DNA of 64,000 bases from Streptomyces sp. SAI-127 (GCF_029894425.1 NZ_JARXYJ010000001.1:8018501-8082500), one strand, 5' to 3'; numbered from the stretch's first letter, positions 34,206 through 43,435 are shown. The notes: generated by a model not told the origin, from the sequence alone. Translations and numbers: made by a program.

Positions 34206-35213
34206 TCACCAGCGGATCGGCAGCGGCAGGGCCGTCAGCAGCCCCGACACCACGACCACGAGTCCCAGGGCGACGACCTCCGCACGTGCGGGGGCACAGG
34301 CGGTCAGCGACGCGGGGGCGCGGTGCAGCCGGATCCGGGCCCACAGGGCGAGAGCGGCGACGACCGCCACGAGGAGCACCTTGGCGAGCAGCGTGCGCCC
34401 GTAAGCCGTGTCCGTCAGCTGCTCCAGAATCGTGCCGGGCGGCATCCGGCGCAGCGAACTCCACACACCCGTCGCGGTGATGGCGGCGAGCAGAACGGCC
34501 GCCACACGCGCGTAGAGCCCGAGCAGCGCCGCGCCCGGCTCCGCGGGGCCCCAGCGGCGCAGCGTCCGCAGCACCTGCAGCAGTCCGCCCGCCCACAGCG
34601 CCGCGCACGTCAGATGAACCAGCGTCAGCCCGGAGCCGGTCAACGGACTGTGCTGGGTCGGGGGATGCGCGCGCAGGGCCTCCGCCACCACCACGGCCGC
34701 CAGCGGCCACACCTGGGCGGCCGGGCGGGTCGAACGGGCGCACAGGCCGGCCACCAGGAACGCGTTGACCTCCAGGAGCGCCAACTTGCCGTCCCGCGAC
34801 TCGTACAGACCGCCGACATTGATCTCGGAAAGGCTGTGCGGCACCAGATTGCCGGTCGCCACGACCGACGCCAGACCCAGCGCGGCGAGGAAACCCGCGG
34901 CGGCCGCACCAGGTGCCCAGGAGCGCGGCGCGTCCGGCGGAGCAGCGGGCACGGAGCGGGCCAGCAGGCCCACGAACAGCTCGCCCAGCGGCACACACAG
35001 CGCCGCGAACAGCACCGCCCGCAACAGGGCCACCCCGCCGGCCCCGGGCGCTGCGGCCTCCCCGGTGCCGTGCAGCGCGGCGGACGGCCCGAACAGCGGT
35101 ATCGCTACGGCCAGTACCGCCAGGACGAGGACGGCGACCGCCCGGCCGGTGCCGGGACGCCCGGTGGGGCCGCTCGCGTCGGTCGCCTCCGAGGTGGGTC
35201 TTATCAAGGTCAC
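34206..35213 (-). CDS. CopD-domain multi-pass membrane protein
   Basis: A membrane protein of 335 aa with about eight helices and a CopD-type domain (SEINVGGLYESRDGKLALLEVNAFLVAG; HLTCAALWAGGLLQVLRTL). CopD proteins are linked to copper handling; no copC, copper sensor or other copper gene is adjacent, so that role is tentative. The GTG at 35213 is chosen; a frame to 35291 is open but lacks homology. A GGTCA-N11-TGACC inverted repeat spans the start region. Confidence 0.8.
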   Translation of the reverse strand: MTLIRPTSEATDASGPTGRPGTGRAVAVLVLAVLAVAIPLFGPSAALHGTGEAAAPGAGGVALLRAVLFAALCVPLGELFVGLLARSVPAAPPDAPRSWAPGAAAAGFLAALGLASVVATGNLVPHSLSEINVGGLYESRDGKLALLEVNAFLVAGLCARSTRPAAQVWPLAAVVVAEALRAHPPTQHSPLTGSGLTLVHLTCAALWAGGLLQVLRTLRRWGPAEPGAALLGLYARVAAVLLAAITATGVWSSLRRMPPGTILEQLTDTAYGRTLLAKVLLVAVVAALALWARIRLHRAPASLTACAPARAEVVALGLVVVVSGLLTALPLPIRW

Positions 35214-35324
35214 CCCACGATCTTGACCACAACGGACAGAACCGGGCAACTGCAGTGAAACAAGTGGTGGTGAGGCATTCCACCCATACATACGTTTCCG
35301 GTGCCACGGTCGGTTCCGGCCCGC

Positions 35325-36647
35325 TCAGCGCAGGCGCGCGGCATCCGTTCCCCACGGCACCGGTGGCCGCGCCCAGTCCTGCGGACCGCCGTCGAAGGAC
35401 ACCGGCGACAGGGCGTATCGCAGCCGCCCGAGCGCGCTGTCCGTCTCCGCCAACCAGGGCTCAGGTCCGTCGTACGGCTCGCTCACGGCGTCGCGCGCCG
35501 CGGTGCCGTCCATGCCGTCGGTCATCCACTTGGCCGTCCGTGCCAGCGCCAGCCGCACGAACCGGCTCCCGCCCTCGTACGACTGCTCGGTCAGCGCCCG
35601 CAGCACGGCCGCCGCCAGCAGATAACCCGTCCCGTGGTCGAGGGCCTGCGCGGGCAGCGCGCCCGGCCGGTCCGGCGAACCCTCCAGCACCGCGATCCCG
35701 GTGGCCGCCTGCACGAGGCTGTCGAAGCCCCGCCGTTCACGCCATGGCCCGTACCCGCCCCACGCCGACAACTGCGCCACGACCACCCCGGGCCGCCGCT
35801 CCGCCAGCGCTTCGGGTGACAGCCCGAACCGGTCCAGCGCGCCCGGCCGGTATCCGGTGACGACCACGTCCGCCGCCGCGAGCAGTTCCTCGAACGTCTG
35901 CCGGTCGGCGGCCAGGTCGAGCGTCGCCGACCGCTTCCCGAAACCCGTGTCGGCGTGCTGGTCGGCCAGTTCGGGCAGCCGGGGCGAGTCCAGGCGCAGC
36001 ACGTCCGCGCCGAACAGGGCGAGGGTCCGGGTGGCGACCGGTCCCGCGAGAACCCGCGTCAGGTCCAGGACGCGCAGGCCCGCGGCCGGCAGCAGGGGAG
36101 TGGTGCCGATCGGCGCGAACGCACGCACGCGTGCCGTGTCCAGCCGCCCCCGCTCGACCAGCGGCCGTTTCGCCACCTCGGCCGCCTGCGGGTGCGCGGC
36201 CCACTCCTCGGGAGAGCGCAGGGCGACGGCGAGACCTCCGGCCGCGTGCACGGCGTCCTCGACGTCCAGGGCGGACCGCTCGGCCAGCGCCGCCTCCACA
36301 GCCGCCGGGTCCTCCGGCACCCCCAGTGCCTGGAGCAGTCGCGCGCGGTGGTGCGGATAGTTCGCGTGCGTGCGGACCCACCCGTCCGCCGTCCGCCAGA
36401 ACCGGGACATTGGTGCGAAGTTGACCGGAGCGCGCCCATTGATCAACAGGTGACGCTCGCTCAGGAAGGCGGTGGCGACCGCCCCGTCGTCCACCCGCAC
36501 CGTCGGCACCTCGGCGAGCCCGGCCCGCCGCGCCCCCAGTTCGGCGGCGGCCAGCGCGCACTCACCCACACAGGTCCGCGCCAACTGCTGTGCGGGAAGG
36601 CGCCCCTGAAGAGCGCCCTCCCGCACCACAAACTTGATTCCTGTCAT
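35325..36647 (-). CDS. CoA transferase, CaiB/BaiF family III
   Basis: A class III CoA transferase of 440 aa moving CoA between organic acids. Visible family features: GLRVLDLTRVLAGPVATRTLALFGADVLRLD and the Asp-containing GFGKRSATLDLAADRQTFEELLAAADVVVTGYRPGALDRFGL. The conserved block begins only after about 190 residues, so the N-terminal half (with FAPMSRFWRTADGWVRTHANYPHHRARLL) is a duplicated or divergent lobe. The start ATG at 36647 overlaps a palindrome. Confidence 0.88.
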   Translation of the reverse strand: MTGIKFVVREGALQGRLPAQQLARTCVGECALAAAELGARRAGLAEVPTVRVDDGAVATAFLSERHLLINGRAPVNFAPMSRFWRTADGWVRTHANYPHHRARLLQALGVPEDPAAVEAALAERSALDVEDAVHAAGGLAVALRSPEEWAAHPQAAEVAKRPLVERGRLDTARVRAFAPIGTTPLLPAAGLRVLDLTRVLAGPVATRTLALFGADVLRLDSPRLPELADQHADTGFGKRSATLDLAADRQTFEELLAAADVVVTGYRPGALDRFGLSPEALAERRPGVVVAQLSAWGGYGPWRERRGFDSLVQAATGIAVLEGSPDRPGALPAQALDHGTGYLLAAAVLRALTEQSYEGGSRFVRLALARTAKWMTDGMDGTAARDAVSEPYDGPEPWLAETDSALGRLRYALSPVSFDGGPQDWARPPVPWGTDAARLR

Positions 36648-36648
36648 G

Positions 36649-36679
36649 ACTGCACTATGCAGTATTGACGGAATCAATA
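36649..36679. promoter_or_regulatory. Paired palindromes at the CoA transferase start
   Basis: ACTGCA-CTA-TGCAGT (36649-36663) and TATTGA-CGGAA-TCAATA (36663-36679) are both perfect and share one base. They fill nearly all of the 39-bp gap before the CoA transferase ATG and are AT-rich relative to surroundings. An operator for an unlinked repressor is inferred. Confidence 0.55.
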
Positions 36680-36686
36680 TATGGAT

Positions 36687-38252
36687 CTACTTCGTCACCG
36701 CGTCCAGTGCGTCCACCGTGCCCCAGCCGTAGAAGCCGTTGCGGTTCGTGGACCCCTCGCACACCGCGTCGACCTTGCCGTCGCCGTTGATGTCGTAGGG
36801 ATCCGTGCACGGCGTGGCGTCGGCCTCTGCGTACAGCAGCGCCTTCACCAGGGCCGGCGGAGCGTACGGGTGCGTCGACTTGATCAGGGCGGCCACGGCC
36901 GCGGCGTGCGGCGAGGCCATCGACGTACCGGCCATGTAGCCCCACTTGCCGCCGGGCAGCGTGCCCAGGATGAGCCCGCTGGTCGCGGGCGGCTGGGGCG
37001 TCTGGTAGGCCGTCGAGTCACCGCCGGGCGCGGCGACGTCGATGACACCCAGGCCGTGGTTGGAGAACGACGACTTGATGCCCTTGGCGCCGGTCGACGC
37101 GACCGTCACCACACCCGGCAGCTGGGTCGGTATGTCGAAGCACTTCGACGGGTCGATCACCCGGTCCGAGGGCGTGCCGTCGTTCGGCGAGACCGGGTCG
37201 GTGATCTCGTCGGCCGCGAGGTCGTAGTTCTCGTTGCCGGCCGCCGCGACATTGACGACGCCCTTCTTCTCCGCGTACCGCGTGGCCCGGGTGATGGCGT
37301 CCACGAGGGCCTTCTGGTCCGGGTCGTCGGTGCAGTTGAAGTACCAAGGGTCGGTGTAATAGCTGTTGTTGGTGACGTCGACCCCATGGGTGGCCGCCCA
37401 CACGAAGCCGCAGACCACGGCCTCCGTGTAGAAGTAGCCGGCGGTCGTGGACACCTTGATGCCCGCCACCTTCACGCCGGGCGCGACCCCCGTCATACCG
37501 ACGCCGTTCTTGGCGGCCGCGATCTCCCCCGCCACGTGCGTGCCGTGCGGGCTCTCCGCGGCGCTCGGCCGCCACGCCCCGTCGGCGGTGTCCGGCTTTC
37601 CCGTCACGCAGTTGACCGACGCGGCACGGTCGAAGTTCGGCGCCAGGTCCGGGTGGGTGTCGTCCACGCCGGTGTCGATCACGGCGACGGTCACCTTGCT
37701 GCTGCCGAGCGACTTCTCGTGCGCCTTGTCCGCCTTGATGGCGGGCAGGTCCCACTGCAACGACTCCAGCGGGTCCTGGCCGGCGTCGGCGGCGGCCTGC
37801 GCGGCGGCCAGCTGCGCCGAGTCGAGCGCCTTCGGCGTCCCCTCGTCGGTCGTCGACTGCGCGGGCAGCGGCGCGTTGCGCGTGTTGCCCGCCGACTCGA
37901 CCCCGCGGACCTTGCGGATCGTCTTGGCGAAGTCGGCGTTCGACGAGTGGACGACGATCACGCCGATCTGGTCGTACGACGTCACGATCGTGCCGCCCGC
38001 CGCGGCGATGGCCTTCTTCACCTGGGCGGAAGGACCGTGCCCCGGGCGGACGTTGACGACGTAGCTGAGCGCCGTCCCGTCCGCGTCGGCGGCGGCGAGG
38101 ACGTCGCTGACGGCACCGGTGACACCGGCCGCGGTGCCGGGCAGGCCGGCCGCGGACGCCGTGGCGCCCGGCAGGAACGCCATGGCCGTCGCCATGGCCA
38201 TACCGAGCGGGATCGCGAGCGCGCGACGATGGCGCGAGTGGGGCGCTGACAT
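36687..38252 (-). CDS. Secreted S8 family serine protease (subtilase) A
   Basis: A 521-aa preproprotease. Signal peptide with arginines then LAIPLGMAMATAMAFLPGATASA. An inhibitor-I9-like propeptide follows (LSYVVNVRP ... DQIGVIVVHSSNADFAKTIRKVRGVESAG). The catalytic triad is in VIDTGVDDTHPD, HGTHVAGE and GTSMASPHAAAVA, with the oxyanion Asn in VAAAGNENYD. The C-terminus has a calcium-loop-like DINGDGKVDAVCEG. The ATG at 38252 is preferred; GGAG lies 13 nt upstream. It is one of two tandem paralogues. Confidence 0.93.
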   Translation of the reverse strand: MSAPHSRHRRALAIPLGMAMATAMAFLPGATASAAGLPGTAAGVTGAVSDVLAAADADGTALSYVVNVRPGHGPSAQVKKAIAAAGGTIVTSYDQIGVIVVHSSNADFAKTIRKVRGVESAGNTRNAPLPAQSTTDEGTPKALDSAQLAAAQAAADAGQDPLESLQWDLPAIKADKAHEKSLGSSKVTVAVIDTGVDDTHPDLAPNFDRAASVNCVTGKPDTADGAWRPSAAESPHGTHVAGEIAAAKNGVGMTGVAPGVKVAGIKVSTTAGYFYTEAVVCGFVWAATHGVDVTNNSYYTDPWYFNCTDDPDQKALVDAITRATRYAEKKGVVNVAAAGNENYDLAADEITDPVSPNDGTPSDRVIDPSKCFDIPTQLPGVVTVASTGAKGIKSSFSNHGLGVIDVAAPGGDSTAYQTPQPPATSGLILGTLPGGKWGYMAGTSMASPHAAAVAALIKSTHPYAPPALVKALLYAEADATPCTDPYDINGDGKVDAVCEGSTNRNGFYGWGTVDALDAVTK

Positions 38253-38299
38253 GATGAGAGTCTCTCCAGTTCGTATGCGGGACAAGCGGGGCGCGCGGG

Positions 38300-39847
38300 T
38301 CACTTGACCGCGCGCAGCGCGTTGACGATGCCGAAGCCGTAGAACCCGTTGGCCCGGGTGCCGCCCTCGCACACCGCGTCCTGTGTGCCGTCGCCGTTCT
38401 GGTCGTAGGAGGCCGGGCAGCTCGTGGCGTCCGCCTGCGCCTTGAGCAGTGCCTGCAGTTGGGCCGGGCTCGCCTTGGGATGCGTCGACTTCAGCAGCGC
38501 GGCGACGCCCGCGGCGTGCGGCGAGGCCATCGAAGTGCCCTGCAGGAAGCCGTACTCACCGTTCGGCAGGGTGGACAGGATGCGGCCGTTCTGCGACGGC
38601 GTGTCCGGGATCTGGTAGAGCCGGTCGCCACCGGGTGCCGCGACGTCGATGACCCCCTTGCCGTACGAGGAGTAGTACGACTTGAGGTTCTTGACGCCCG
38701 TCGCGCTGACCGTGACGACACCGGGCAGCTGCGTCGGCACGTCGAAGCACTCGTGCGGATCGACGGTGCGCTCCACCGGAGTGGAGTCGTCGGGGCTGGA
38801 GGCGTCGACGATCGCGTCGGAGTCCAGGTCGTGGTTGGAGTTGCCCGCCGACGCCAGGCTGAGCGTGCCCTTGTGCTGCGCGTACAGCTGCGCCCTGTTG
38901 ACCGAATCAACGATGGCCCGCTGATCGGGATCGTCCATGCAGTTGTACAGCCAGGGATCAACGTAGTAGCTGTTGTTCGTGATCTCGACGCCGTGATCGG
39001 CGGCGAACACGAACGCGCACACGACGCTCTCCGGGTAGAAGAGCCCGTTGCTCCGGTCGGTCACATTGATGGCCGAGACCTTCACGCCGGGCGCGACCCC
39101 GGCCACGCCGACACCGTTGCGTGCCGCGGCGATCTCACCGGCCACGTGCGTGCCGTGGTAGTCGTCCGCGGTGTACGGCCGCCAGGCGCCCGCAGTGGTG
39201 TCCGGGACACCGCCGTCGCAGTTGGCCGACTGTCCGGCGGAGAAGTTGGGCGCGATGTCGGGGTGGGTGTCGTCGACGCCGGTGTCGATCACGGCGACGG
39301 TCACCTTGCGGCTGCCCGGGTTGATCTTGGCGGCCTTGTCGGCGCCTATCGCGCGCAGGTCCCACTGATCGGCCTCGAGAGGCTCGCTGTCCGGCGTGGC
39401 GGCCGAGCTCTTCGCGACCTTCGCGGCCTGCGCGTCCGACAGCACCTGGACCGCGCCCTCGTCCGTCGTGCCCGCCGGGGTCAGCGGCGAGGTGCGGGTG
39501 GCGCCGGCCGACTGCACCCCGCGCACCTTGCGGATCTTCTGGGCGAAGTCCGGCGCGGAGGAGTGGACGACGATCACGCCGATCTTCTCGTACGCGATCA
39601 CGACGGTGCCGCCGGCCGTCGGTATCGCCTTCTTCACCGACGCGATCGTGCGGTGGTCCACCTTGGTGTTGACGACGTACGACAGGTTCGTCGCGTCCGC
39701 TGCCGGTGCCACGGACTCCGTGGCAGGGGCGGCCGAGGCCGCCGAGGGCAGGAAGCCGAGCGAGGCCGTGAGGGACAGCACGACGGGCACGGCGAGCGCG
39801 AGACGGTTCCTCGAACGTATGGAACGTCTGGAACGCGGCTGGGACAT
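38300..39847 (-). CDS. Secreted S8 family serine protease (subtilase) B
   Basis: A 515-aa paralogue of the downstream gene with the same order: basic signal peptide (RLALAVPVVLSLTASLGFLPSAASA), propeptide (LSYVVNTKV ... EKIGVIVVHSSAPDFAQKIRKVRG), triad motifs VIDTGVDDTHPD, HGTHVAGE and GTSMASPHAAGVA, and a C-terminal DQNGDGTQDAVCEG loop. It is 47 bp upstream of copy A on the same strand, so the pair probably arose by tandem duplication and may be co-transcribed. Confidence 0.93.
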   Translation of the reverse strand: MSQPRSRRSIRSRNRLALAVPVVLSLTASLGFLPSAASAAPATESVAPAADATNLSYVVNTKVDHRTIASVKKAIPTAGGTVVIAYEKIGVIVVHSSAPDFAQKIRKVRGVQSAGATRTSPLTPAGTTDEGAVQVLSDAQAAKVAKSSAATPDSEPLEADQWDLRAIGADKAAKINPGSRKVTVAVIDTGVDDTHPDIAPNFSAGQSANCDGGVPDTTAGAWRPYTADDYHGTHVAGEIAAARNGVGVAGVAPGVKVSAINVTDRSNGLFYPESVVCAFVFAADHGVEITNNSYYVDPWLYNCMDDPDQRAIVDSVNRAQLYAQHKGTLSLASAGNSNHDLDSDAIVDASSPDDSTPVERTVDPHECFDVPTQLPGVVTVSATGVKNLKSYYSSYGKGVIDVAAPGGDRLYQIPDTPSQNGRILSTLPNGEYGFLQGTSMASPHAAGVAALLKSTHPKASPAQLQALLKAQADATSCPASYDQNGDGTQDAVCEGGTRANGFYGFGIVNALRAVK

Positions 39848-39942
39848 GGGGTCTCCACATCATCCGGAAACGAAACCGGCCCGAGACACAGGTGTCGCTC
39901 GGGCAGGTACATGACGGGTGGTGCAGGCCGAAGCTATCTCCC

Positions 39943-39967
39943 GAAGTCGCTGGCCAGCAATGACTTC
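39943..39967. promoter_or_regulatory. Composite palindrome between divergent protease and actP units
   Basis: GAAGTC (39943-39948) and GACTTC (39962-39967) flank an inner GCTGGCCAGC palindrome (39949-39958). It lies in the 253-bp divergent gap between the subtilase pair and DUF485-actP. An operator role is possible; no regulator family is recognised. Confidence 0.35.
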
Positions 39968-40100
39968 CCCAAGGTGAGTTCGGAAAGAAGCAAAGCGAGT
40001 TGAACCGGTCCGAGCGTGCCGCCGTGACCTTGGGCAGGGAACGCGAGGACACTCGCCCCCGGTCCCCGTCACAACCGCACCCGCAACGCGAGGAGACTCC

Positions 40101-40457
40101 GTGTCCACCGACGCACCGCCACCCTCGAAAGAGACCCATAAACTCCCCACCACCGAGGAGTTCACCGAGGTGCAGGAGAGCGCGGAGTTCGGTGAACTGC
40201 GCCGCTCCTACCGCTCCTTCGCCTTTCCGCTGACCGTCGGCTTCATCGCCTGGTACCTGCTGTACGTCCTGCTGTCCAACTACGCGGGCGACTTCATGGG
40301 CACCAAGGTCGTCGGCAACATCAACATCGCCCTGGTCCTGGGCCTCGCCCAGTTCCTCACCACGTTCCTCATCGCCTGGTGGTACGCGCGCACCGCTGCC
40401 GCACGCTTCGACCCCAAGGCCGAGGCGATCAAGTCCCGGATGGAGGGCGGCGCATGA
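40101..40457 (+). CDS. DUF485 membrane protein, ActP partner
   Basis: A 118-aa protein with a polar N-terminus and two helices (FPLTVGFIAWYLLYVLLSNYA and IALVLGLAQFLTTFLIAWWYA), typical of DUF485 (YjcH-type) proteins encoded before actP. The GTG at 40101 has GAGGAG upstream. The stop overlaps the actP start (ATGA at 40454). Confidence 0.93.
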   Translation: MSTDAPPPSKETHKLPTTEEFTEVQESAEFGELRRSYRSFAFPLTVGFIAWYLLYVLLSNYAGDFMGTKVVGNINIALVLGLAQFLTTFLIAWWYARTAAARFDPKAEAIKSRMEGGA

Positions 40458-42073
40458 GCCCCGCGATCACCCTGGCGGCCGGCGAGGCCAGCGAGCACCG
40501 AGGGCTGATCATCAGCCTGTTCGCGGTCTTCGTCCTCGCGACCCTCGTCATCACGGTCTGGGCCGGACGCCAGACCAAGGACGCCTCCGACTTCTACGCG
40601 GGCGGCCGCCAGTTCACCGGCTTCCAGAACGGCCTCGCCGTCTCCGGCGACTACATGTCCGCCGCGTCCTTCCTCGGCATCGCGGGCGCCATCGCCCTCT
40701 TCGGCTACGACGGCTTCCTGTACTCCATCGGCTTCCTGGTCGCCTGGCTCGTCGCCCTGCTCCTGGTCGCCGAACCGCTGCGCAACTCCGGCCGCTACAC
40801 GATGGGCGACGTCCTCGCGTACCGGATGCGCCAGCGCCCGGTCCGCACGGCGGCCGGCACCTCCACCATCGTGGTGTCGATCTTCTACCTGCTTGCCCAG
40901 ATGGCGGGCGCGGGCGTCCTGGTCTCCCTGCTGCTCGGCATCACCAGCGACGGCGGCAAGATCGGCATCGTCGCCCTGGTCGGCGTCCTGATGATCGTGT
41001 ACGTCACCATCGGCGGCATGAAAGGCACCACCTGGGTCCAGATGGTCAAGGCGGTCCTGCTGATCGCCGGCGCCCTGCTGCTGACCTTCCTGGTCCTGCT
41101 GAAGTTCAACTTCAACATCTCCGACCTGCTGGGCTCGGCCGCCGACAACAGCGCCAAGGGCTCGGCCTTCCTGGAGCCCGGTCTGAAGTACGGCGCGACC
41201 AGCACCACCAAGCTGGACTTCATCTCGCTCGGCATCGCCCTGGTCCTCGGCACCGCCGGCCTGCCGCACATCCTGATCCGCTTCTACACGGTGCCGACCG
41301 CCAAGGCCGCCCGTAAGTCGGTCATCTGGGCCATCGGCCTCATCGGCGCCTTCTACCTGATGACCCTCGCCCTCGGCTTCGGCGCCGCGGCCCTGATCAA
41401 GCCGGACGAGATCATCGCCTCCAACAAGGCGGGCAACACGGCGGCGCCACTCCTGGCACTGCATCTGGGCGGCGTCGACTCCAACTGGGGCGCGATCCTG
41501 CTGGCCACCATCTCGGCGGTCGCCTTCGCCACGATCCTCGCGGTCGTCGCCGGCCTCACCCTGGCCTCCTCGTCGTCCTTCGCGCACGACATCTACGCGA
41601 ACGTCATCAAGCGCGGTCAGGCCACCGAGAAGCAGGAGATGAGTGCGGCCCGCTGGGCGACCGTCGGCATCGGCGCGGTCTCCATCCTGCTGGGCGCCCT
41701 CGCCCGCGACCTCAACGTCGCAGGCCTGGTCGCGCTCGCCTTCGCGGTCGCCGCCTCGGCAAACCTGCCGACGATCATCTACAGCCTCTTCTGGAAGCGG
41801 TTCACCACCTCCGGCGCCCTGTGGTCGATCTACGGCGGCCTCGTCACGGCGGTCGGCCTGGTGCTGTTCTCGCCGGTCGTCTCCGGCAAGCCCACCTCGA
41901 TGTTCCCGGACGTCGACTTCCACTGGTTCCCGCTGGAGAACCCGGGCCTCATCTCGATCCCGGTCGGTTTCCTGCTCGGCATCATCGGCACCTACCTCTC
42001 CAAGGAGGAGCCGGACAAGGGCAAGTTCGCGGAGCTGGAGGTCCGGTCGCTGACCGGTACCGGCGCCCACTGA
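40454..42073 (+). CDS. actP: Cation/acetate symporter ActP (SSS family)
   Basis: A 539-aa sodium:solute symporter for acetate and short carboxylates. Hallmarks: DFYAGGRQFTGFQNGLAVSGDYMSAASFLGIAG near the N-terminus, YTMGDVLAYRM, GIALVLGTAGLPHILIRFYTV, and about 13 membrane helices. It is coupled to the DUF485 gene and ends before a strong hairpin at 42084-42123. Probable role: acetate scavenging. Confidence 0.93.
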   Translation: MSPAITLAAGEASEHRGLIISLFAVFVLATLVITVWAGRQTKDASDFYAGGRQFTGFQNGLAVSGDYMSAASFLGIAGAIALFGYDGFLYSIGFLVAWLVALLLVAEPLRNSGRYTMGDVLAYRMRQRPVRTAAGTSTIVVSIFYLLAQMAGAGVLVSLLLGITSDGGKIGIVALVGVLMIVYVTIGGMKGTTWVQMVKAVLLIAGALLLTFLVLLKFNFNISDLLGSAADNSAKGSAFLEPGLKYGATSTTKLDFISLGIALVLGTAGLPHILIRFYTVPTAKAARKSVIWAIGLIGAFYLMTLALGFGAAALIKPDEIIASNKAGNTAAPLLALHLGGVDSNWGAILLATISAVAFATILAVVAGLTLASSSSFAHDIYANVIKRGQATEKQEMSAARWATVGIGAVSILLGALARDLNVAGLVALAFAVAASANLPTIIYSLFWKRFTTSGALWSIYGGLVTAVGLVLFSPVVSGKPTSMFPDVDFHWFPLENPGLISIPVGFLLGIIGTYLSKEEPDKGKFAELEVRSLTGTGAH

Positions 42074-42083
42074 CACGCCCCCT

Positions 42084-42123
42084 GAAGCGGCCGTGTCGTA
42101 GATCTCTACGACACGGCCGCTTC
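42084..42123. terminator. Near-perfect 40-bp palindromic terminator after actP
   Basis: A 19-bp arm (42084-42102, GAAGCGGCCGTGTCGTAGA) is the exact reverse complement of 42105-42123, with only TC between. Formed as RNA it needs a few unpaired central bases, leaving a very long stem with a minimal loop. Confidence 0.85.
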
Positions 42124-42230
42124 GTACGTCGTGGGATCGGGCACTGTCGTTGTCAGCGACGTCACGTAGGCTCGCAAGTGACGGAAACCGATGGAGTCGG
42201 CACTGATCCGCGACGAGGGAGGGGGCCCAC

Positions 42231-43220
42231 GTGCTCATCGACACCTACGGCCGGGTGGCCACCGACCTGAGAGTCTCACTGACCGACCGCTGCAATCTGC
42301 GGTGCACGTACTGCATGCCGGAAGAGGGCCTGCAGTGGCTGGCCAAGCCCGATCTGCTCACCGACGACGAGATCGTCCGCCTGATCGACATCGCCGTCAC
42401 CTCCCTCGGTATCGAGGAGGTCCGCTTCACCGGCGGTGAGCCTCTGCTGCGCCCCGGCCTGGTCGGCATCGTCGAGCGCGTCGCGGCCCTGGAGCCGCGC
42501 CCCCAGATGTCCCTCACCACCAACGGCATCGGCCTCAAGCGCACGGCCGCCGCCCTCAAGGCCGCCGGCCTGGACCGGGTCAACGTCTCCCTCGACACCC
42601 TGCGTCCGGACGTCTTCAAGACCCTCACCCGCCGCAACCGCCACCAGGACGTCCTGGAGGGCCTGGACGCGGCCCGCGAGGCGGGCCTGACCCCGGTCAA
42701 GGTGAACTCCGTCCTGATGCCCGGACTGAACGACGACGAGGCCCCCGACCTTCTCGCCTGGGCGGTGGAGCACGACTACGAACTGCGCTTCATCGAGCAG
42801 ATGCCCCTGGACGCCCAGCACGGCTGGAAGCGCGACGGCATGATCACCGCCGGGGACATCCTGACCTCCCTGCGCACCCGATTCGACCTCACCGAGGAGG
42901 GCTCGGAGAAGCGCGGCTCGGCCCCCGCGGAACGCTGGATCGTGGACGGCGGTCCACACGTAGTGGGCGTCATCGCCTCGGTCACCCGCCCGTTCTGCGC
43001 GGCCTGCGACCGCACCCGCCTCACGGCCGACGGTCAGGTCCGCACCTGCCTCTTCGCCCGCGAGGAGACAGACCTCCGGGCAGCACTGCGCTCCGACGCC
43101 CCGGACGAGGAGATCGCCCGCATCTGGCGCGAGGCGATGTGGGGCAAGAAGGCGGGAGCGGGCCTGGACGACCCGTCGTTCGTCCAGCCGGACCGGCCGA
43201 TGTCGGCGATCGGCGGCTAG
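42231..43220 (+). CDS. moaA: GTP 3',8-cyclase MoaA
   Basis: A radical SAM enzyme of 329 aa that converts GTP to the cyclic precursor of molybdopterin. The N-terminal 4Fe-4S motif is C21-x3-C25-x2-C28 (CNLRCTYC). The GGEPLLRPG segment binds SAM. The C-terminal cluster has CAACDRTRLTADGQVRTC. The terminal GG residues needed for activity are present (SAIGG). The GTG at 42231 follows a purine-rich GAGGGAGGGGG. The stop TAG overlaps the convergent gene. Confidence 0.96.
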   Translation: MLIDTYGRVATDLRVSLTDRCNLRCTYCMPEEGLQWLAKPDLLTDDEIVRLIDIAVTSLGIEEVRFTGGEPLLRPGLVGIVERVAALEPRPQMSLTTNGIGLKRTAAALKAAGLDRVNVSLDTLRPDVFKTLTRRNRHQDVLEGLDAAREAGLTPVKVNSVLMPGLNDDEAPDLLAWAVEHDYELRFIEQMPLDAQHGWKRDGMITAGDILTSLRTRFDLTEEGSEKRGSAPAERWIVDGGPHVVGVIASVTRPFCAACDRTRLTADGQVRTCLFAREETDLRAALRSDAPDEEIARIWREAMWGKKAGAGLDDPSFVQPDRPMSAIGG

Positions 43221-43435
43221 GCCCCTTCGGGCGCCTGCCAGTCCTCGAACTTCACGACATCCTTGAGGAAGCCCCGCACCCCGAGGAACTGCGACAGATG
43301 CTCCCGGTGCTCCTCACAGGCCAGCCACGTCTTGCGCCGCTCCGGCGTGTGGATCTTCGGGTTGTTCCACGCGAGCACCCACACGGCGTCGGCGCGGCAG
43401 CCCTTCGCGGAGCAGATCGGGGTCTCGTCACTCAC
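43217..43435 (-). CDS. Small zinc-binding protein, conserved in actinobacteria
   Basis: A 72-aa protein with C8-x4-C13 near the N-terminus and C40-x2-H43 later (ICSAKGCRADAVWVLAWNNP; WLACEEHREHL), a likely one-zinc treble-clef or ribbon. The C-terminal segment FLKDVVKFEDW is conserved-looking. The GTG at 43435 has a weak ribosome site. Its TAG overlaps the moaA TAG in CTAG. Function unknown. Confidence 0.78.
   Translation of the reverse strand: MSDETPICSAKGCRADAVWVLAWNNPKIHTPERRKTWLACEEHREHLSQFLGVRGFLKDVVKFEDWQAPEGA

Noticed and set aside
33402..35258. 618-codon plus-strand frame over the dehydrogenase and CopD genes
   Set aside because: Shadow frame of two well-supported genes on opposite strands.
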